Shown: one piece after another, positions 22,982 through 31,491 of the stretch | How the letters are laid out: each line of letters starts with the position of its first letter | How positions within the stretch are numbered: the stretch's first letter is position 1 | DNA from: Nocardioides halotolerans DSM 19273 | Lineage (GTDB): Bacteria > Actinomycetota > Actinomycetes > Propionibacteriales > Nocardioidaceae | Reading direction: 5' to 3' | DNA: 64,000 nt | Assembly: GCF_000422805.1 (NCBI RefSeq) | Contig: NZ_AUGT01000026.1 | Coordinates: forward strand, 1 to 64,000 | Program-made: the position numbers and the translations under genes | Notes under the pieces: model-generated | What the model saw: only the letters and a program-made list of their open reading frames with translations | The model's database searches: none | What the model was told of the DNA's origin: nothing

Positions 22982-24054
22982 GCGGCGCTCTCCCCGCCGG
23001 CCCGCAGCAGCACGAGCTCGGAGCAGAAGCCGGGACCCATCGCCATCAGCAGGCCGTGGCTCCCGGGCGCGGGCGGCCGTTCGCGCAGCGTGTCCTCCAG
23101 GACGTGCAGCACCGAGGCCGACGACAGGTTGCCGATCTGGGCGAGCGAACGGCGCGTGAGCGCGACCGCGTCGGGGTCGAGCTCGAGCGCCTGCTCGAGC
23201 GCCTCGATCACCTTGGGTCCGCCGGGGTGGCAGACCCACCAGCCGATGTCGGCGCGGGTCAGCCCGTGGTCGGCCAGGAAGCCGTCGACGTCCTCGCGGA
23301 CGTAGCGTCCGATCACCGTCGGCACCTGGGCGTCGAGGACGATGCGCAGCCCGGTGGTGCCGACGTCGAAGCCCATCACCCGCTCGGAGTCGGGGTAGAG
23401 CCGGCTCCTCGTGGCGACCACCCGGGCGGGTGCCGACCCGTGGCGGTCGTCGCCCGTCGCGACGACGCACGAGGCGCCGTCGCCGAACAGCCCGCTGGCG
23501 ACCAGGTTGGGCACCGACACGTCGTCGCGCTGCACGGTCAGCGAGCAGAGCTCGACGGCCACGAGCACGGCGACCTCGTCGCGGTGGCCGCCGAGGTAGT
23601 CGTCGAGGCGCGCGATCCCCGCCGCACCAGCCACGCAGCCGAGGCCGACCAGCGGCACCCGCTTGACGTCGGGCCGCAGTCCGACGAGGGCGGCGATCCG
23701 CGCGTCGAGGCTCGGCACCGCGAGGCCGGTCACGGTCGCCGAGATGATGAGGTCGACGTCCGTCGGCGTCAGGTCGGCAGCCTTGAGGGCGTCCTGCAGC
23801 GCCCGCGCGCCGAGCTCGACGGCGTGCTCGATGAAGTGGTCGTTGGCGGTGGTGAACCCGTCGAGCTCGCCGTACGCCTCGAGCGGCAGCACGGTGTGCC
23901 GGTGGTCCACGCCGGCGTTGGCGTGGAAGCGTCGCAGCACCCGCTCGTCGAGCCCGCCGCCGCGGGCGATCACCCCGGCGAAGGCGTCGGTGATGTCCGC
24001 CTGCGCGTGCCGGAACGGCGGCAGCGCACCGCGGACCGTCAGGATCTGTGTCAC
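22978..24054 (-). CDS. Type III polyketide synthase, SrsA-like
   Basis: 358 residues from the GTG at 24054 overlapping the reductase stop. The chalcone-synthase triad is visible: Cys140 in [20 protein letters not shown], His in [20 protein letters not shown], and Asn in [18 protein letters not shown]. The C-terminal [11 protein letters not shown] is the conserved GFGPG-like loop. Bacterial relatives extend fatty acyl-CoA with malonyl or methylmalonyl units to alkylresorcinols or alkylpyrones. Its product is likely methylated and hydroxylated by the two following gene products. The upstream UbiA and prenyl-reductase genes hint that it is also prenylated. Confidence 0.93.
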   Translation of the reverse strand: MTQILTVRGALPPFRHAQADITDAFAGVIARGGGLDERVLRRFHANAGVDHRHTVLPLEAYGELDGFTTANDHFIEHAVELGARALQDALKAADLTPTDVDLIISATVTGLAVPSLDARIAALVGLRPDVKRVPLVGLGCVAGAAGIARLDDYLGGHRDEVAVLVAVELCSLTVQRDDVSVPNLVASGLFGDGASCVVATGDDRHGSAPARVVATRSRLYPDSERVMGFDVGTTGLRIVLDAQVPTVIGRYVREDVDGFLADHGLTRADIGWWVCHPGGPKVIEALEQALELDPDAVALTRRSLAQIGNLSSASVLHVLEDTLRERPPAPGSHGLLMAMGPGFCSELVLLRAGGESAA

Positions 24055-25274
24055 GTGAGGCCCACCCTTGCTCGCGTCGCGGTCACTGCCTTGCGTCCGA
24101 GGCCGCCGGCCAGGCCGCGCACGAGCCGACCGGAGATCCGGCCGTCGCCGAGGCCGAGCTCGACGAGCTCGTCGAAGACTCTTCGGTCCCGGCGGGCCAC
24201 CCGGATGCCGCCGTCGACGATCACGGGGTGCTCGGCCAGCCGGGAGGCGACGAACGTGTGCTTGAGGTGCCGACCGAGCTGGTCGCGCACCGCCTGCCGG
24301 TGCAGCGCGCCGGGGTCTCCCCCGCCGCGCAGGGCACGCACGGACGACTGGCCGGCCGCGATCCCCGTGGCGATCGCGTAGTAGATGCCCTCGCCCGTCA
24401 TCGGGTTGATGAGCCCGGCGGCGTCGCCGACCAGCAGCACCCGCCCGTCCGGCTGGTCCCACCGCCAGCTCGACAGCGGGAGGTGGTGCCCCTTCCACTC
24501 CGCGCCGTCGTAGCCCGGCAGCAGCTGCTCGAGCTGGTCGAGCAGCAGGGCGCGCGAGGGCGGGTCCTCGCCGTCGGGTGGCAGGAGCTCGCCGTAGCCG
24601 ATGTTGGAGAGGCCGTCACCACGGTCGAAGGCCCAGGCGTACGCCGGCTGGCGGCGGTCGCCGTACCTGATCACCTGGGTGCCGCGCCGGTCGGGCGGCG
24701 TCGGCGCGTAGCCGCGGATGGCGAGCGCGCGCCGGCCGGTCGGCAGGCCGAGGTGCGCACGCAGCACCGAGTGCGCGCCGTCGGCGCCGACGACCACACC
24801 GGCGTCGGGGAGGTCGTCGACGGAGGTGACCCGCTGCCGCCGGAACGCCGCTCCGCGCTCCACCGCCCGCTCGACCAGGCGCGCGTCGAAGACCTGTCGC
24901 GGGATGACGTGGACGGGCCGCGACATCGTCCCCTCGACCGACCCCTCGCCGCGCGCCAGCTCGAGCCGGGTGAGCGGGGTCCAGCCGTCCTCGACGCCGG
25001 TGACGCCGATCGAGGCGAGCTTCGCGAAGCAGTGCGGAGCGATGCCGTCGCCGCACGACTTGTCGCGCGGGAAGTCGGACCGGTCGAGCAGGAGCACCCG
25101 CAGCGAGGGGTCGGCGTGCAGGGCGGCGAGCGCGGTCGTGGCCCCGGCCGGCCCGGCGCCGACGACCACGAGGTCCCAGGACCCGTCGGGGGTGATCATC
25201 GCTTCTGGGGTCCCCACGGAACTGTTCGCCTCCGCGCGCAGCGCTCGGCGCGAAGAGTTTCGTGGGGTGTTCAT
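24051..25274 (-). CDS. Geranylgeranyl-reductase-like flavoprotein with repeat-encoded N-terminus
   Basis: 407 residues from the ATG at 25274, which overlaps the UbiA stop (ATGA). After an unusual Ser/Arg/Ala-rich start of about 32 residues comes [20 protein letters not shown], the FAD-binding motif. [20 protein letters not shown] and [20 protein letters not shown] mark the geranylgeranyl reductase/digeranylgeranylglycerophospholipid reductase family. Such enzymes saturate prenyl chains. Residues 3-21 are encoded by a 56-bp palindrome (25212-25267), so the native start was probably altered by its insertion; an internal ATG ([10 protein letters not shown]) gives the normal family length. It is adjacent to UbiA, which fits a reduced prenyl side chain. 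Confidence 0.87.
   Translation of the reverse strand: MNTPRNSSRRALRAEANSSVGTPEAMITPDGSWDLVVVGAGPAGATTALAALHADPSLRVLLLDRSDFPRDKSCGDGIAPHCFAKLASIGVTGVEDGWTPLTRLELARGEGSVEGTMSRPVHVIPRQVFDARLVERAVERGAAFRRQRVTSVDDLPDAGVVVGADGAHSVLRAHLGLPTGRRALAIRGYAPTPPDRRGTQVIRYGDRRQPAYAWAFDRGDGLSNIGYGELLPPDGEDPPSRALLLDQLEQLLPGYDGAEWKGHHLPLSSWRWDQPDGRVLLVGDAAGLINPMTGEGIYYAIATGIAAGQSSVRALRGGGDPGALHRQAVRDQLGRHLKHTFVASRLAEHPVIVDGGIRVARRDRRVFDELVELGLGDGRISGRLVRGLAGGLGRKAVTATRARVGLT
25212..25267. repeat. 56-bp palindromic element inside the reductase 5' end
   Basis: CCCCACGGAACT (25212-25223) and AGTTTCGTGGGG (25256-25267) are complements with one mismatch. The inner part, GTTCGCC...GGCGCGAA, continues the pairing loosely. 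It is in frame within the first 21 codons of the reductase, where normal family members begin directly with the FAD motif. No second copy is visible in the window. Confidence 0.65.
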
Positions 25275-26071
25275 CGAGCCCACACCAGCATCGCCACGTC
25301 CACCAGTGCCATCGCGATGGCCGCTCTAAACGGGGTCCGCCCCTGTGCGACGAGCGCGACCACCGCGAGACCGGCCGTGATCACCAGTGCTGTGACGGCG
25401 AGAGCGATGTTGTCGACCGGTGCGCCGACCACGATCACGACGGCCGCCGAGACGAGGACGAGCGCGGAGACGACCGGGCTCCAGCGCGCGCCGAGCCGGT
25501 GCGGCAGCCCGCGGACGCCGGTGGCGGCGTCGTCGGCCAGGTCGGGCAGCACGTTGACGAAGTGCGCCCCGACCCCGAGCAGCGCGCCGGCCAGCGGCAG
25601 CCACAGCGGCGGCGCCTGGTCGGGGTTGTCGGTCAGGGAGACGAACGCCGGCAGGCCGCCGAACGCGACGGCGTAGGGAAGCCACGACCACGGCGTCGCC
25701 TTTGCGCCCAGGTTGTAGACCCAGCCGGCAGCGACGCAGACGAGGTGGACGAGTCCCGGCAGCCAGCCGCACGCGAGCGACAGCGGGACCGTGGCGACGA
25801 GAGCCAGGCCGCACGCCACCCGGACCGTGCGCTCGGAGACCCGCCCGTCGACGAGCGGCTTGTCGGCGCGACCGACGCTGCGGTCGCGGGCGAGGTCGAC
25901 GAGGTCGTTGGACCAGCCGATCGAGAGCTGGCCGGCGAGGACGGCCGCGACCACCAGGGCGATCCGCCCCGGCCCGAGCCCGACCGCGCCGGCGAGCAGG
26001 CCGGCGAGCAGCGTGACCGCGAACGCCGGCCCGGGGTGGCTGGCACCCAGCAGCGCCGCGGCCTTCCTCAT
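25271..26071 (-). CDS. UbiA-family prenyltransferase
   Basis: 266 residues, about eight helices. The first Asp-rich motif is NDLVDLARDRSVGRADKPLV, that is N-D-x-x-D-x-x-x-D, and the second is NVLPDLADDAATG. Both bind the magnesium-diphosphate of the prenyl donor. The family attaches prenyl groups to aromatic rings, quinone precursors or sugars. The ATG overlaps the ferredoxin-like gene stop (ATGA), and its own stop overlaps the reductase start. The acceptor may be the type III PKS phenol. A polyprenyl or menaquinone-type role is less likely given the context. Confidence 0.92.
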   Translation of the reverse strand: MRKAAALLGASHPGPAFAVTLLAGLLAGAVGLGPGRIALVVAAVLAGQLSIGWSNDLVDLARDRSVGRADKPLVDGRVSERTVRVACGLALVATVPLSLACGWLPGLVHLVCVAAGWVYNLGAKATPWSWLPYAVAFGGLPAFVSLTDNPDQAPPLWLPLAGALLGVGAHFVNVLPDLADDAATGVRGLPHRLGARWSPVVSALVLVSAAVVIVVGAPVDNIALAVTALVITAGLAVVALVAQGRTPFRAAIAMALVDVAMLVWAR

Positions 26072-26976
26072 GGAAGCGCCCGGATCTCGTGGACCTCGTG
26101 GTGCATCACCGGATTGTGGCGCAGCGCCCGGCAGGTGAGCTGCTGCACGTCCTCGCCGCGGGTGGTGGTCACGGTCACGGCGTAGCGGCGTCCGCGGACG
26201 TCGAAGACCGCGTCTGTGTGCCCGTCGCTGACGTGCCGGGAGACGAAGCGCACCGAGTCGAGGCGGCGCTCGTCGACGTGGCGGCGCAGCGCGGCCTCGG
26301 CGGCCTGCAGCGGCGTGGCCAGCCCCGATCGGCCGCGCAGGTGGTCGAGGTCGACCTCGCCGGCGGCCAGCAGCCGCGCCATCCCGCGCGCCGTGTCGGG
26401 CTCGAGGCGCCCGTAGTAGAGACCGTGCGGGAGGACGAGCACGTTGCCGGCGAACCGGTCGCCGCCGATGTGCGAGCACTCCCAGGTCTCGTCGGGGAAC
26501 GCCTCGGCAAGCCCGGCCGCGACCGGCCGGCCGCGCTCGGCGCAGCACGCGTCGTGCCGGCCGTGGGTGCAGACCGCGAGCACTGGGTCGGCGTGCCGCG
26601 CCAGCCCGAGGGAGCGGCCCTCGGCGAGCGTCTCGAGGTCGAGGTCGTGGACACCGGCGAGGTCGTCGAGGACGGCGGTCTCCAACCAGGGCTCGGCGTG
26701 GTGCGCGTACGCCGCGAAGACCCGCACGCCCGCGGTGGCCTTCGACGCCCCGGACGGGCGCCGGATCAGCAGCACCTTGGTGCGGGTCGCAGCGGTGCGC
26801 TCGCGCAGCTCGGGCCCGATGCCCGGCGGCATGCGTGCGTCGCGCAGCGCGTCCTCGCCCCACGGACCGGGGTGCTCCACCAGCAGGAAGGACCGCACCG
26901 TCGACGCGGTGCCGGCCATCGTCTCGCTGCGCTCCTCACTGGCGACCGCGCATCGGAAGGGCATGGCACCCATCAT
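26068..26976 (-). CDS. Sucrase/ferredoxin-like protein
   Basis: 302 residues from the ATG at 26976, overlapping the JmjC stop (ATGA); the ATG at 26964 (MPFRCAV) is an alternative. The family pattern is FLLVEHPGPWGEDALRDARM early, then VLAVCTHGRHDACCAERGRP, and CSHIGGDRFAGNVLVLPHGL. The Cys residues of C-x8-C-C and of CSHIGG are those of thioredoxin-like [2Fe-2S] ferredoxins. A redox role is expected, possibly electron donor to an oxygenase in the operon. The closest candidates are the JmjC protein just upstream or the FAD enzymes further down. The C-terminal 80 residues are a less conserved extra domain. Confidence 0.85.
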   Translation of the reverse strand: MMGAMPFRCAVASEERSETMAGTASTVRSFLLVEHPGPWGEDALRDARMPPGIGPELRERTAATRTKVLLIRRPSGASKATAGVRVFAAYAHHAEPWLETAVLDDLAGVHDLDLETLAEGRSLGLARHADPVLAVCTHGRHDACCAERGRPVAAGLAEAFPDETWECSHIGGDRFAGNVLVLPHGLYYGRLEPDTARGMARLLAAGEVDLDHLRGRSGLATPLQAAEAALRRHVDERRLDSVRFVSRHVSDGHTDAVFDVRGRRYAVTVTTTRGEDVQQLTCRALRHNPVMHHEVHEIRALP

Positions 26977-28103
26977 CCGGTGACGACCCTGAGCAGCCCC
27001 TCCCGGACCAGCCGACGGGCCAGGACCAGCCGGCTCTGCTCGTCGAGCGGCAGGTCGCGGGGGCGCAGCTCGGAGCGGTCGCGGACCACCTCGAGGGCCT
27101 CCCGGATCCGGGCAGGCACGTCCATGCTGCGGTCGCCGAGCAGCACCTCGACCCGCTCGCCGTCCGCGCGGTCGACGAGCACCAGGGGGTGGCCGGGGCG
27201 GCGGCGCAGCAGGGTCTCGTCGTCGATCGCGTCTAGGCCGAGGCCGTCGACCAGCGCGCCCTCGAGACGTGGCGGCCGCGAGGTGAGGAAGCGGCGTACC
27301 TCGGCCTGCACCGCCTCGCTCGGGTCGACCGCCCGCAGCCGGTCGGCCACGTCGGAGAGGTGCCGGCCCAGCTGGTGGGCGAGGGCCTGCGGGTCGTCGA
27401 GGTAGCCGGCCGGGAGGTGCTCGGCCGGCACGCCCTCGGTCAGCGACCTGAGCGACCGCTCGACCAGGCCGCGCCAGGTGAGCTGGTTGATGCCGATCGT
27501 GATGTGCAGCGAGACCGTGTCCTGCGCGCGTGCGGCGTGCGGGGTGCCGGTGGGGAGGTACATCACGTGGCCGGGCTCGAGCAGTGGCTCCTCGGCGGCG
27601 GCGCCGACGGGGTGCAGCTCCCACTGCTTGGTGCCGGCGGTCTGCAGCACGAACACGTCGTGGGTGTCGGAGTGCACCGCGAAGCCCTGCGACCCGGGCG
27701 GGGTGAGGTAGGCGTTGGCCTGGCAGGGGTGGCCGAGCTCGAGCTCGAGCTCGGAGATCAGGTCGACCAGCGGCGGGAACGAGCGGTGCAGGCCCTGGAA
27801 GACCACGGTCGCGCCGTTGCGGAACTCCTCGACCGCGGTGCGCCCGTCGACCAGCCCGGTCAGCGCGCGGCCCGCGAGCGTGGCGCCGCGCGTGTAGTCC
27901 TTCTCGGGCAGCACCGTGCCGTCGCGCACCAGCCGGACGCTCGGCGTGCGGATCCCGGTCGCGGTCAGCAGGCGGTCGGCGTCGTCGAGGGAGAAGTACG
28001 CCGCCAGCTCGTCGGGGTCGACCTCGTGGTGGTGGACCTGCGACGCCCAGACCTTCTCGCGGAAGGTCTGGGCGTCACCGGTGAGCTGTTGGAGAGCGCT
28101 CAG
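26973..28103 (-). CDS. JmjC/cupin Fe(II)-2OG-type oxygenase
   Basis: 376 residues if it starts at the CTG at 28103, which overlaps the peptide gene stop (CTGA). The next usable start is the GTG at 27929, which would remove 58 residues. Those residues (LSALQQLTGDAQTFREKVWA, later YFSLDDADRLLTATGIRTPS) match the normal N-terminus of cupin_4/JmjC proteins, so CTG is favoured. The iron site is QGFAVHSDTHDVFVLQTAGT with H-x-D, and TGTPHAARAQ with the distal His. Known relatives (RoxA/YcfD) hydroxylate residues of ribosomal proteins. Here the gene is coupled to an Asp-rich peptide, which is the most obvious substrate. Confidence 0.85.
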   Translation of the reverse strand: MSALQQLTGDAQTFREKVWASQVHHHEVDPDELAAYFSLDDADRLLTATGIRTPSVRLVRDGTVLPEKDYTRGATLAGRALTGLVDGRTAVEEFRNGATVVFQGLHRSFPPLVDLISELELELGHPCQANAYLTPPGSQGFAVHSDTHDVFVLQTAGTKQWELHPVGAAAEEPLLEPGHVMYLPTGTPHAARAQDTVSLHITIGINQLTWRGLVERSLRSLTEGVPAEHLPAGYLDDPQALAHQLGRHLSDVADRLRAVDPSEAVQAEVRRFLTSRPPRLEGALVDGLGLDAIDDETLLRRRPGHPLVLVDRADGERVEVLLGDRSMDVPARIREALEVVRDRSELRPRDLPLDEQSRLVLARRLVREGLLRVVTG

Positions 28104-28330
28104 GAGGCGTCCCCGTCGGTCGTGTCGGTCGAGTCGCCGTCGGTGCCGTCGGCGTCGCCGGAGTCACCGTCGGTGCTGTCGGTCGAGTCGCCGTCGGTCG
28201 AGTCGCCGTCGGTGCCGTCGGCGTCGCCACCGTCCGTGCCGTCCGCGTCGCCGCCGCCGAGCCCGGCGTCACCGGACGGGGCCGTGGTCATGTCGTCGTC
28301 GCCGAGCGGCTCTTCGGGAGTGGTGGTCAT
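28100..28330 (-). CDS. Asp/Gly/Thr/Ser-repeat peptide, candidate modified precursor
   Basis: 76 residues. GGAGG five bases upstream makes this the best ribosome-binding site of the operon. The first 22 residues (MTTTPEEPLGDDDMTTAPSG) look like a leader. The rest is built from short repeats such as GGDADGTDG, DSTDG and SGDADGTDG, ending DGDAS. There is no Lys, Arg, Cys, His or aromatic residue. The charge is strongly negative and the DNA shows a matching tandem repeat. Its stop codon overlaps the start of the JmjC oxygenase. This layout suggests a ribosomally made peptide whose Asp, Thr or Ser residues are oxidised by that enzyme. A calcium-binding or acidic spacer protein is the alternative. 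Confidence 0.75.
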   Translation of the reverse strand: MTTTPEEPLGDDDMTTAPSGDAGLGGGDADGTDGGDADGTDGDSTDGDSTDSTDGDSGDADGTDGDSTDTTDGDAS

Positions 28331-28411
28331 GTGTCCTCCAGTGGGTCGGTGTGGGACCAGTCAAGTACCCCTGGGCCTCGGTGTACACACCGCGAGCCGG
28401 TCAGCCGCGGA

Positions 28412-31400
28412 TCAGCCCGGGATCAGCCCGCGCCGCCGGGCGATCGCGGCCGCCTCGGTGCGTCCTGACGCGTTGAGCTTGGCCAGGATGTTGGACACGT
28501 GCACCGAGACCGTCTTGGCGCTGATGAACAGCTGCTTGCCGATCTCGCCGTTGGAGCGGCCCTCGGCGACCAGCGCCAGGATCTCGGACTCGCGCGCGGT
28601 GAGGGTGTCGGACGCGGATCCGTCGGCGCGCGCCGGCGCGCTGCCCTGGGCGCGCAACCGATCGAGGAGGGGTACGGCGCCCAGCCGGTGGGCGACCTCG
28701 CGGGCCTGGTCGGCGAGCTCGCGGGCGCCCGCGGTGTCACCGGTGGAGCGCAGGATGCCGGCGAGCACCGCCCGGACCGTGGCGAGCTCGTGGACGTGCC
28801 CGAACTCCTCGTAGAGGTCGGCGGCCTCGCGCCAGACCTGGACGAGGTCGTCCTGCGTGGGCGCGTCGACCCCGGAGAGCCAGCGGGCGCGCAGGGTCTC
28901 GGCGTCGAGCCGCTTCACCCACGCCCGGCCCTCCGGGCCCCAGTGACCGGAGGGGTCGGTGTACTTCTGGAGCACGACGTGGCCGTCGCCGTGCAGCCGC
29001 TCCACCTCGGCCATCAGCTCGGTGCGCTCCGCGCCGCTGAGTCGGGGCAGCGCATCGGCCACCGCGCCGGTCGCGATCGCGGCGAGCCGGATGCGGGCGC
29101 TGAACCACGGGTGCCAGATCCGGCCGAGCACCGTCACGGCGTCGTCGTAGACGCCGATGACCTTGATCGGGTCGTCGGCGCGCGCGGCGTCGGCCATCTC
29201 GGCGACGACGGAGTTGATCGCCACGCCGCCCTCGAGCTCCCAGAACCGGCGCAGGGCCCGGGCGCGCTCGGCCACGGGCTCGCCGCGGCCGGACTCCACG
29301 AGCAGCGCGACGCCGGCGACCAGGGCCGCCGGGATCGGCGGCACCTGCTCGTTGCTGGTGTCGGCCAGCCGCAATGCCTCGTCCCAGTCGCCGTCGACGC
29401 TCTTGATCCACGCCAGCTGCCACCGCGACTCCCAGCCCCAGGGGCCGTAGGGGACGCCGGCGTCGGCGGCGGACTTCATCGCGCTGCGGAACCACGTCTC
29501 GGCCTGGGCCCACTCCGCCCAGTCCTGGTAGGAGCGGCCCAGGAAGTAGCGGGCACGCAGCTCGGCGCGCAGCGCGCCGGTCTCGACCGCGCGGTGGACG
29601 GCCTCGACCAGCGCGGAGCGGAGCGCGTCCTTCGGACCGGCCTTCTTGAGCTGGCTGAGGGTGGTGATGACGTCGGCGGCGAGCTCGTGCAGGTCGAGCC
29701 GCTCGGCCAGCGCCAGCGCGTCGAGCCCGGCGGCCTGCGCCTCGTCGTAGCGCCCGTAGCCGGTGAGCACCCGCGCCTGGATCGCGAGCACCTTCGCACG
29801 CAGCCCGCCGGCGTCCTCGGGCAGCAGGTCGACGGCCTGCTGCACGAGCTCGCAGGGGTCGAGGTCGGGGCTCTCTGTGAGGATCACGACGTCGGCCTGC
29901 GCGGCCAGCATGCGGGCCCGCCACCCGGGCGGGGCGTCGGGGGCGAGCGCCGCGAGCTGCTCGGCGAGCAGGGCCGCGGCGCGGGTCGGCTGGCCCGACG
30001 CCGTGAGCGCCTCGGCCGCGCTGACCGACAGCTTGGAGATGTCGATCTGGCAGGTCGAGCGGCGCCGCGGGTCGGCGAGCAGCTCGAGCGCCTGCTCGTA
30101 GTGGTGGGCCGCCTCGTCGGGGCCGGCCACCGCGGTCGCCTCGTCGCCCGCGCGGATGCTGGCGTCGAGGGCGGTCTCGAGGTCGTGGGCCAGCCGGGCG
30201 TGCCGGGCCAGCTCCGCGGCGGTGCCGCGGCCCATGCCCTCCTTGAGCGCCTCGGCGTACTGCGCGTGCAGCCGCACCCGCTCGCCGGGCAGCAGGTCGT
30301 CGTAGACCGCCTCGCCGAGCAGCGCGTGGCGGAAGGAGTAGGTGCCTTCGCCGGGCACCAGGAGGTTCATCTCGACGGCCTGGCGCAGACCCTCCTCGAG
30401 CGAGTCGACGGGCACCCCGGACGCCGCGACCAGCAGGTCGTGGGCCACCTTGCGGCCGGCGACGCTCGCGACGCGCACGACCTGGCGGGCCGCCTCGTTG
30501 AGCCGGTCGAGGCGCACGAGCAGCACGTCGGCGAGCTCGTCGGGCACCCAGCTGCCCGGCTGGGTGGCGGCGCCGACGAGCTCCTCGACGAAGAACGCGT
30601 TGCCCTCGGCGCGGCGCACGATCGCGCTCAGCTCCTTCTCGCGCATGGAGTCGGGCGAGAGGCTGGCGATGAGCAACCGGACGTGCTCGTCGCCGAGCGG
30701 GGCGAGCTGGAGCCGCTCGACGCCGCCGAGACGGGACCACTCGGCGACCTGGCGGCGCAGCGGGTGGCGGCGGTGCAGGTCGTCGGAGCGGTACGACGCC
30801 ACGATCGCCACCCGGCCCTCGCCGGCGCCCTCGAACGGCCGGGAGAACAGGAAGCTGAGCAGGTCGCGCGTGGACTGGTCGGCCCAGTGGCAGTCCTCGA
30901 TCACCAGGAGCAGCGGCGCCTCCGCGGCTGCCTCGCCCAGGAGCGTGTGCACCGCGGCGAACAGGTCCGCACGGTCGACGCTCTCGCCCTCGATGCGGCC
31001 GGGCGTGCCCTCGGCGGGCACCAGCACCCGTCGTCCGGGCTGGAGACGCGCGAGCGCGGGGTGGGCCTCGGCGACTCGCGCGACGACCTCGGGCAGCTCG
31101 GCCTGGAGCCGGCCGAGCACCTCGGAGAAGGGCAGGTAGGGGAGCGCGCTGTCGCCGAAGTCCAGGCAGTGCCCGGCGAACACGCGCCACCCCTCCTCGA
31201 CCGCGAGGTCGCGGAGCTCGACCAGCAGCCGGGTCTTGCCCACGCCGGCGTCACCAGAGAGCACGACGTGCCGCGGAGGCACGGTCCGCTCCGCGTCGTC
31301 CGCCGACGACGAGACGCCGAGCAACGAAGCGATCTCCGTCAGCTCGGCGTCTCTGCCGATCAAGGTCCGGCTGGTCGTGTGTACAGCCACACCGTCCATG

Positions 31401-31462
31401 ATCCCTTGTTCAGTTGTGAGGTCGTGCACCGTTTTCCTGTCCGGCGCCGTGTCGATGCTCAT
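28412..31462 (-). CDS. Large ATPase-LuxR regulator
   Basis: 1016 residues. An AAA-type ATPase domain stands first: VVLSGDAGVGKTRLLVELRD (Walker A, about residue 68), LLLVIEDCHWADQSTRDLLS (Walker B). It is followed by a long helical TPR-like middle (about residues 350-940) and a C-terminal LuxR helix-turn-helix: LTARESEILALVAEGRSNGE, LFISAKTVSVHVSNILAKLN. This is the MalT/LAL architecture. The start at 31462 or the ATG 21 codons later are both possible. The stop lies 81 bases before the Asp-rich peptide gene on the same strand, so it may regulate or be co-transcribed with that operon. Confidence 0.92.
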   Translation of the reverse strand: MSIDTAPDRKTVHDLTTEQGIMDGVAVHTTSRTLIGRDAELTEIASLLGVSSSADDAERTVPPRHVVLSGDAGVGKTRLLVELRDLAVEEGWRVFAGHCLDFGDSALPYLPFSEVLGRLQAELPEVVARVAEAHPALARLQPGRRVLVPAEGTPGRIEGESVDRADLFAAVHTLLGEAAAEAPLLLVIEDCHWADQSTRDLLSFLFSRPFEGAGEGRVAIVASYRSDDLHRRHPLRRQVAEWSRLGGVERLQLAPLGDEHVRLLIASLSPDSMREKELSAIVRRAEGNAFFVEELVGAATQPGSWVPDELADVLLVRLDRLNEAARQVVRVASVAGRKVAHDLLVAASGVPVDSLEEGLRQAVEMNLLVPGEGTYSFRHALLGEAVYDDLLPGERVRLHAQYAEALKEGMGRGTAAELARHARLAHDLETALDASIRAGDEATAVAGPDEAAHHYEQALELLADPRRRSTCQIDISKLSVSAAEALTASGQPTRAAALLAEQLAALAPDAPPGWRARMLAAQADVVILTESPDLDPCELVQQAVDLLPEDAGGLRAKVLAIQARVLTGYGRYDEAQAAGLDALALAERLDLHELAADVITTLSQLKKAGPKDALRSALVEAVHRAVETGALRAELRARYFLGRSYQDWAEWAQAETWFRSAMKSAADAGVPYGPWGWESRWQLAWIKSVDGDWDEALRLADTSNEQVPPIPAALVAGVALLVESGRGEPVAERARALRRFWELEGGVAINSVVAEMADAARADDPIKVIGVYDDAVTVLGRIWHPWFSARIRLAAIATGAVADALPRLSGAERTELMAEVERLHGDGHVVLQKYTDPSGHWGPEGRAWVKRLDAETLRARWLSGVDAPTQDDLVQVWREAADLYEEFGHVHELATVRAVLAGILRSTGDTAGARELADQAREVAHRLGAVPLLDRLRAQGSAPARADGSASDTLTARESEILALVAEGRSNGEIGKQLFISAKTVSVHVSNILAKLNASGRTEAAAIARRRGLIPG

Positions 31463-31491
31463 CCGAGCTCGATCTCGGTGGCGGTGCGCGG

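Noticed and set aside
28110..28260. Tandem GTCGGTCGAGTCGCCGTCGG-type DNA repeats, possible CRISPR or satellite
   Set aside because: The repeats have no spacers of even length and encode a regular D/G/T/S peptide in one frame with a strong ribosome-binding site, so they are coding repeats.
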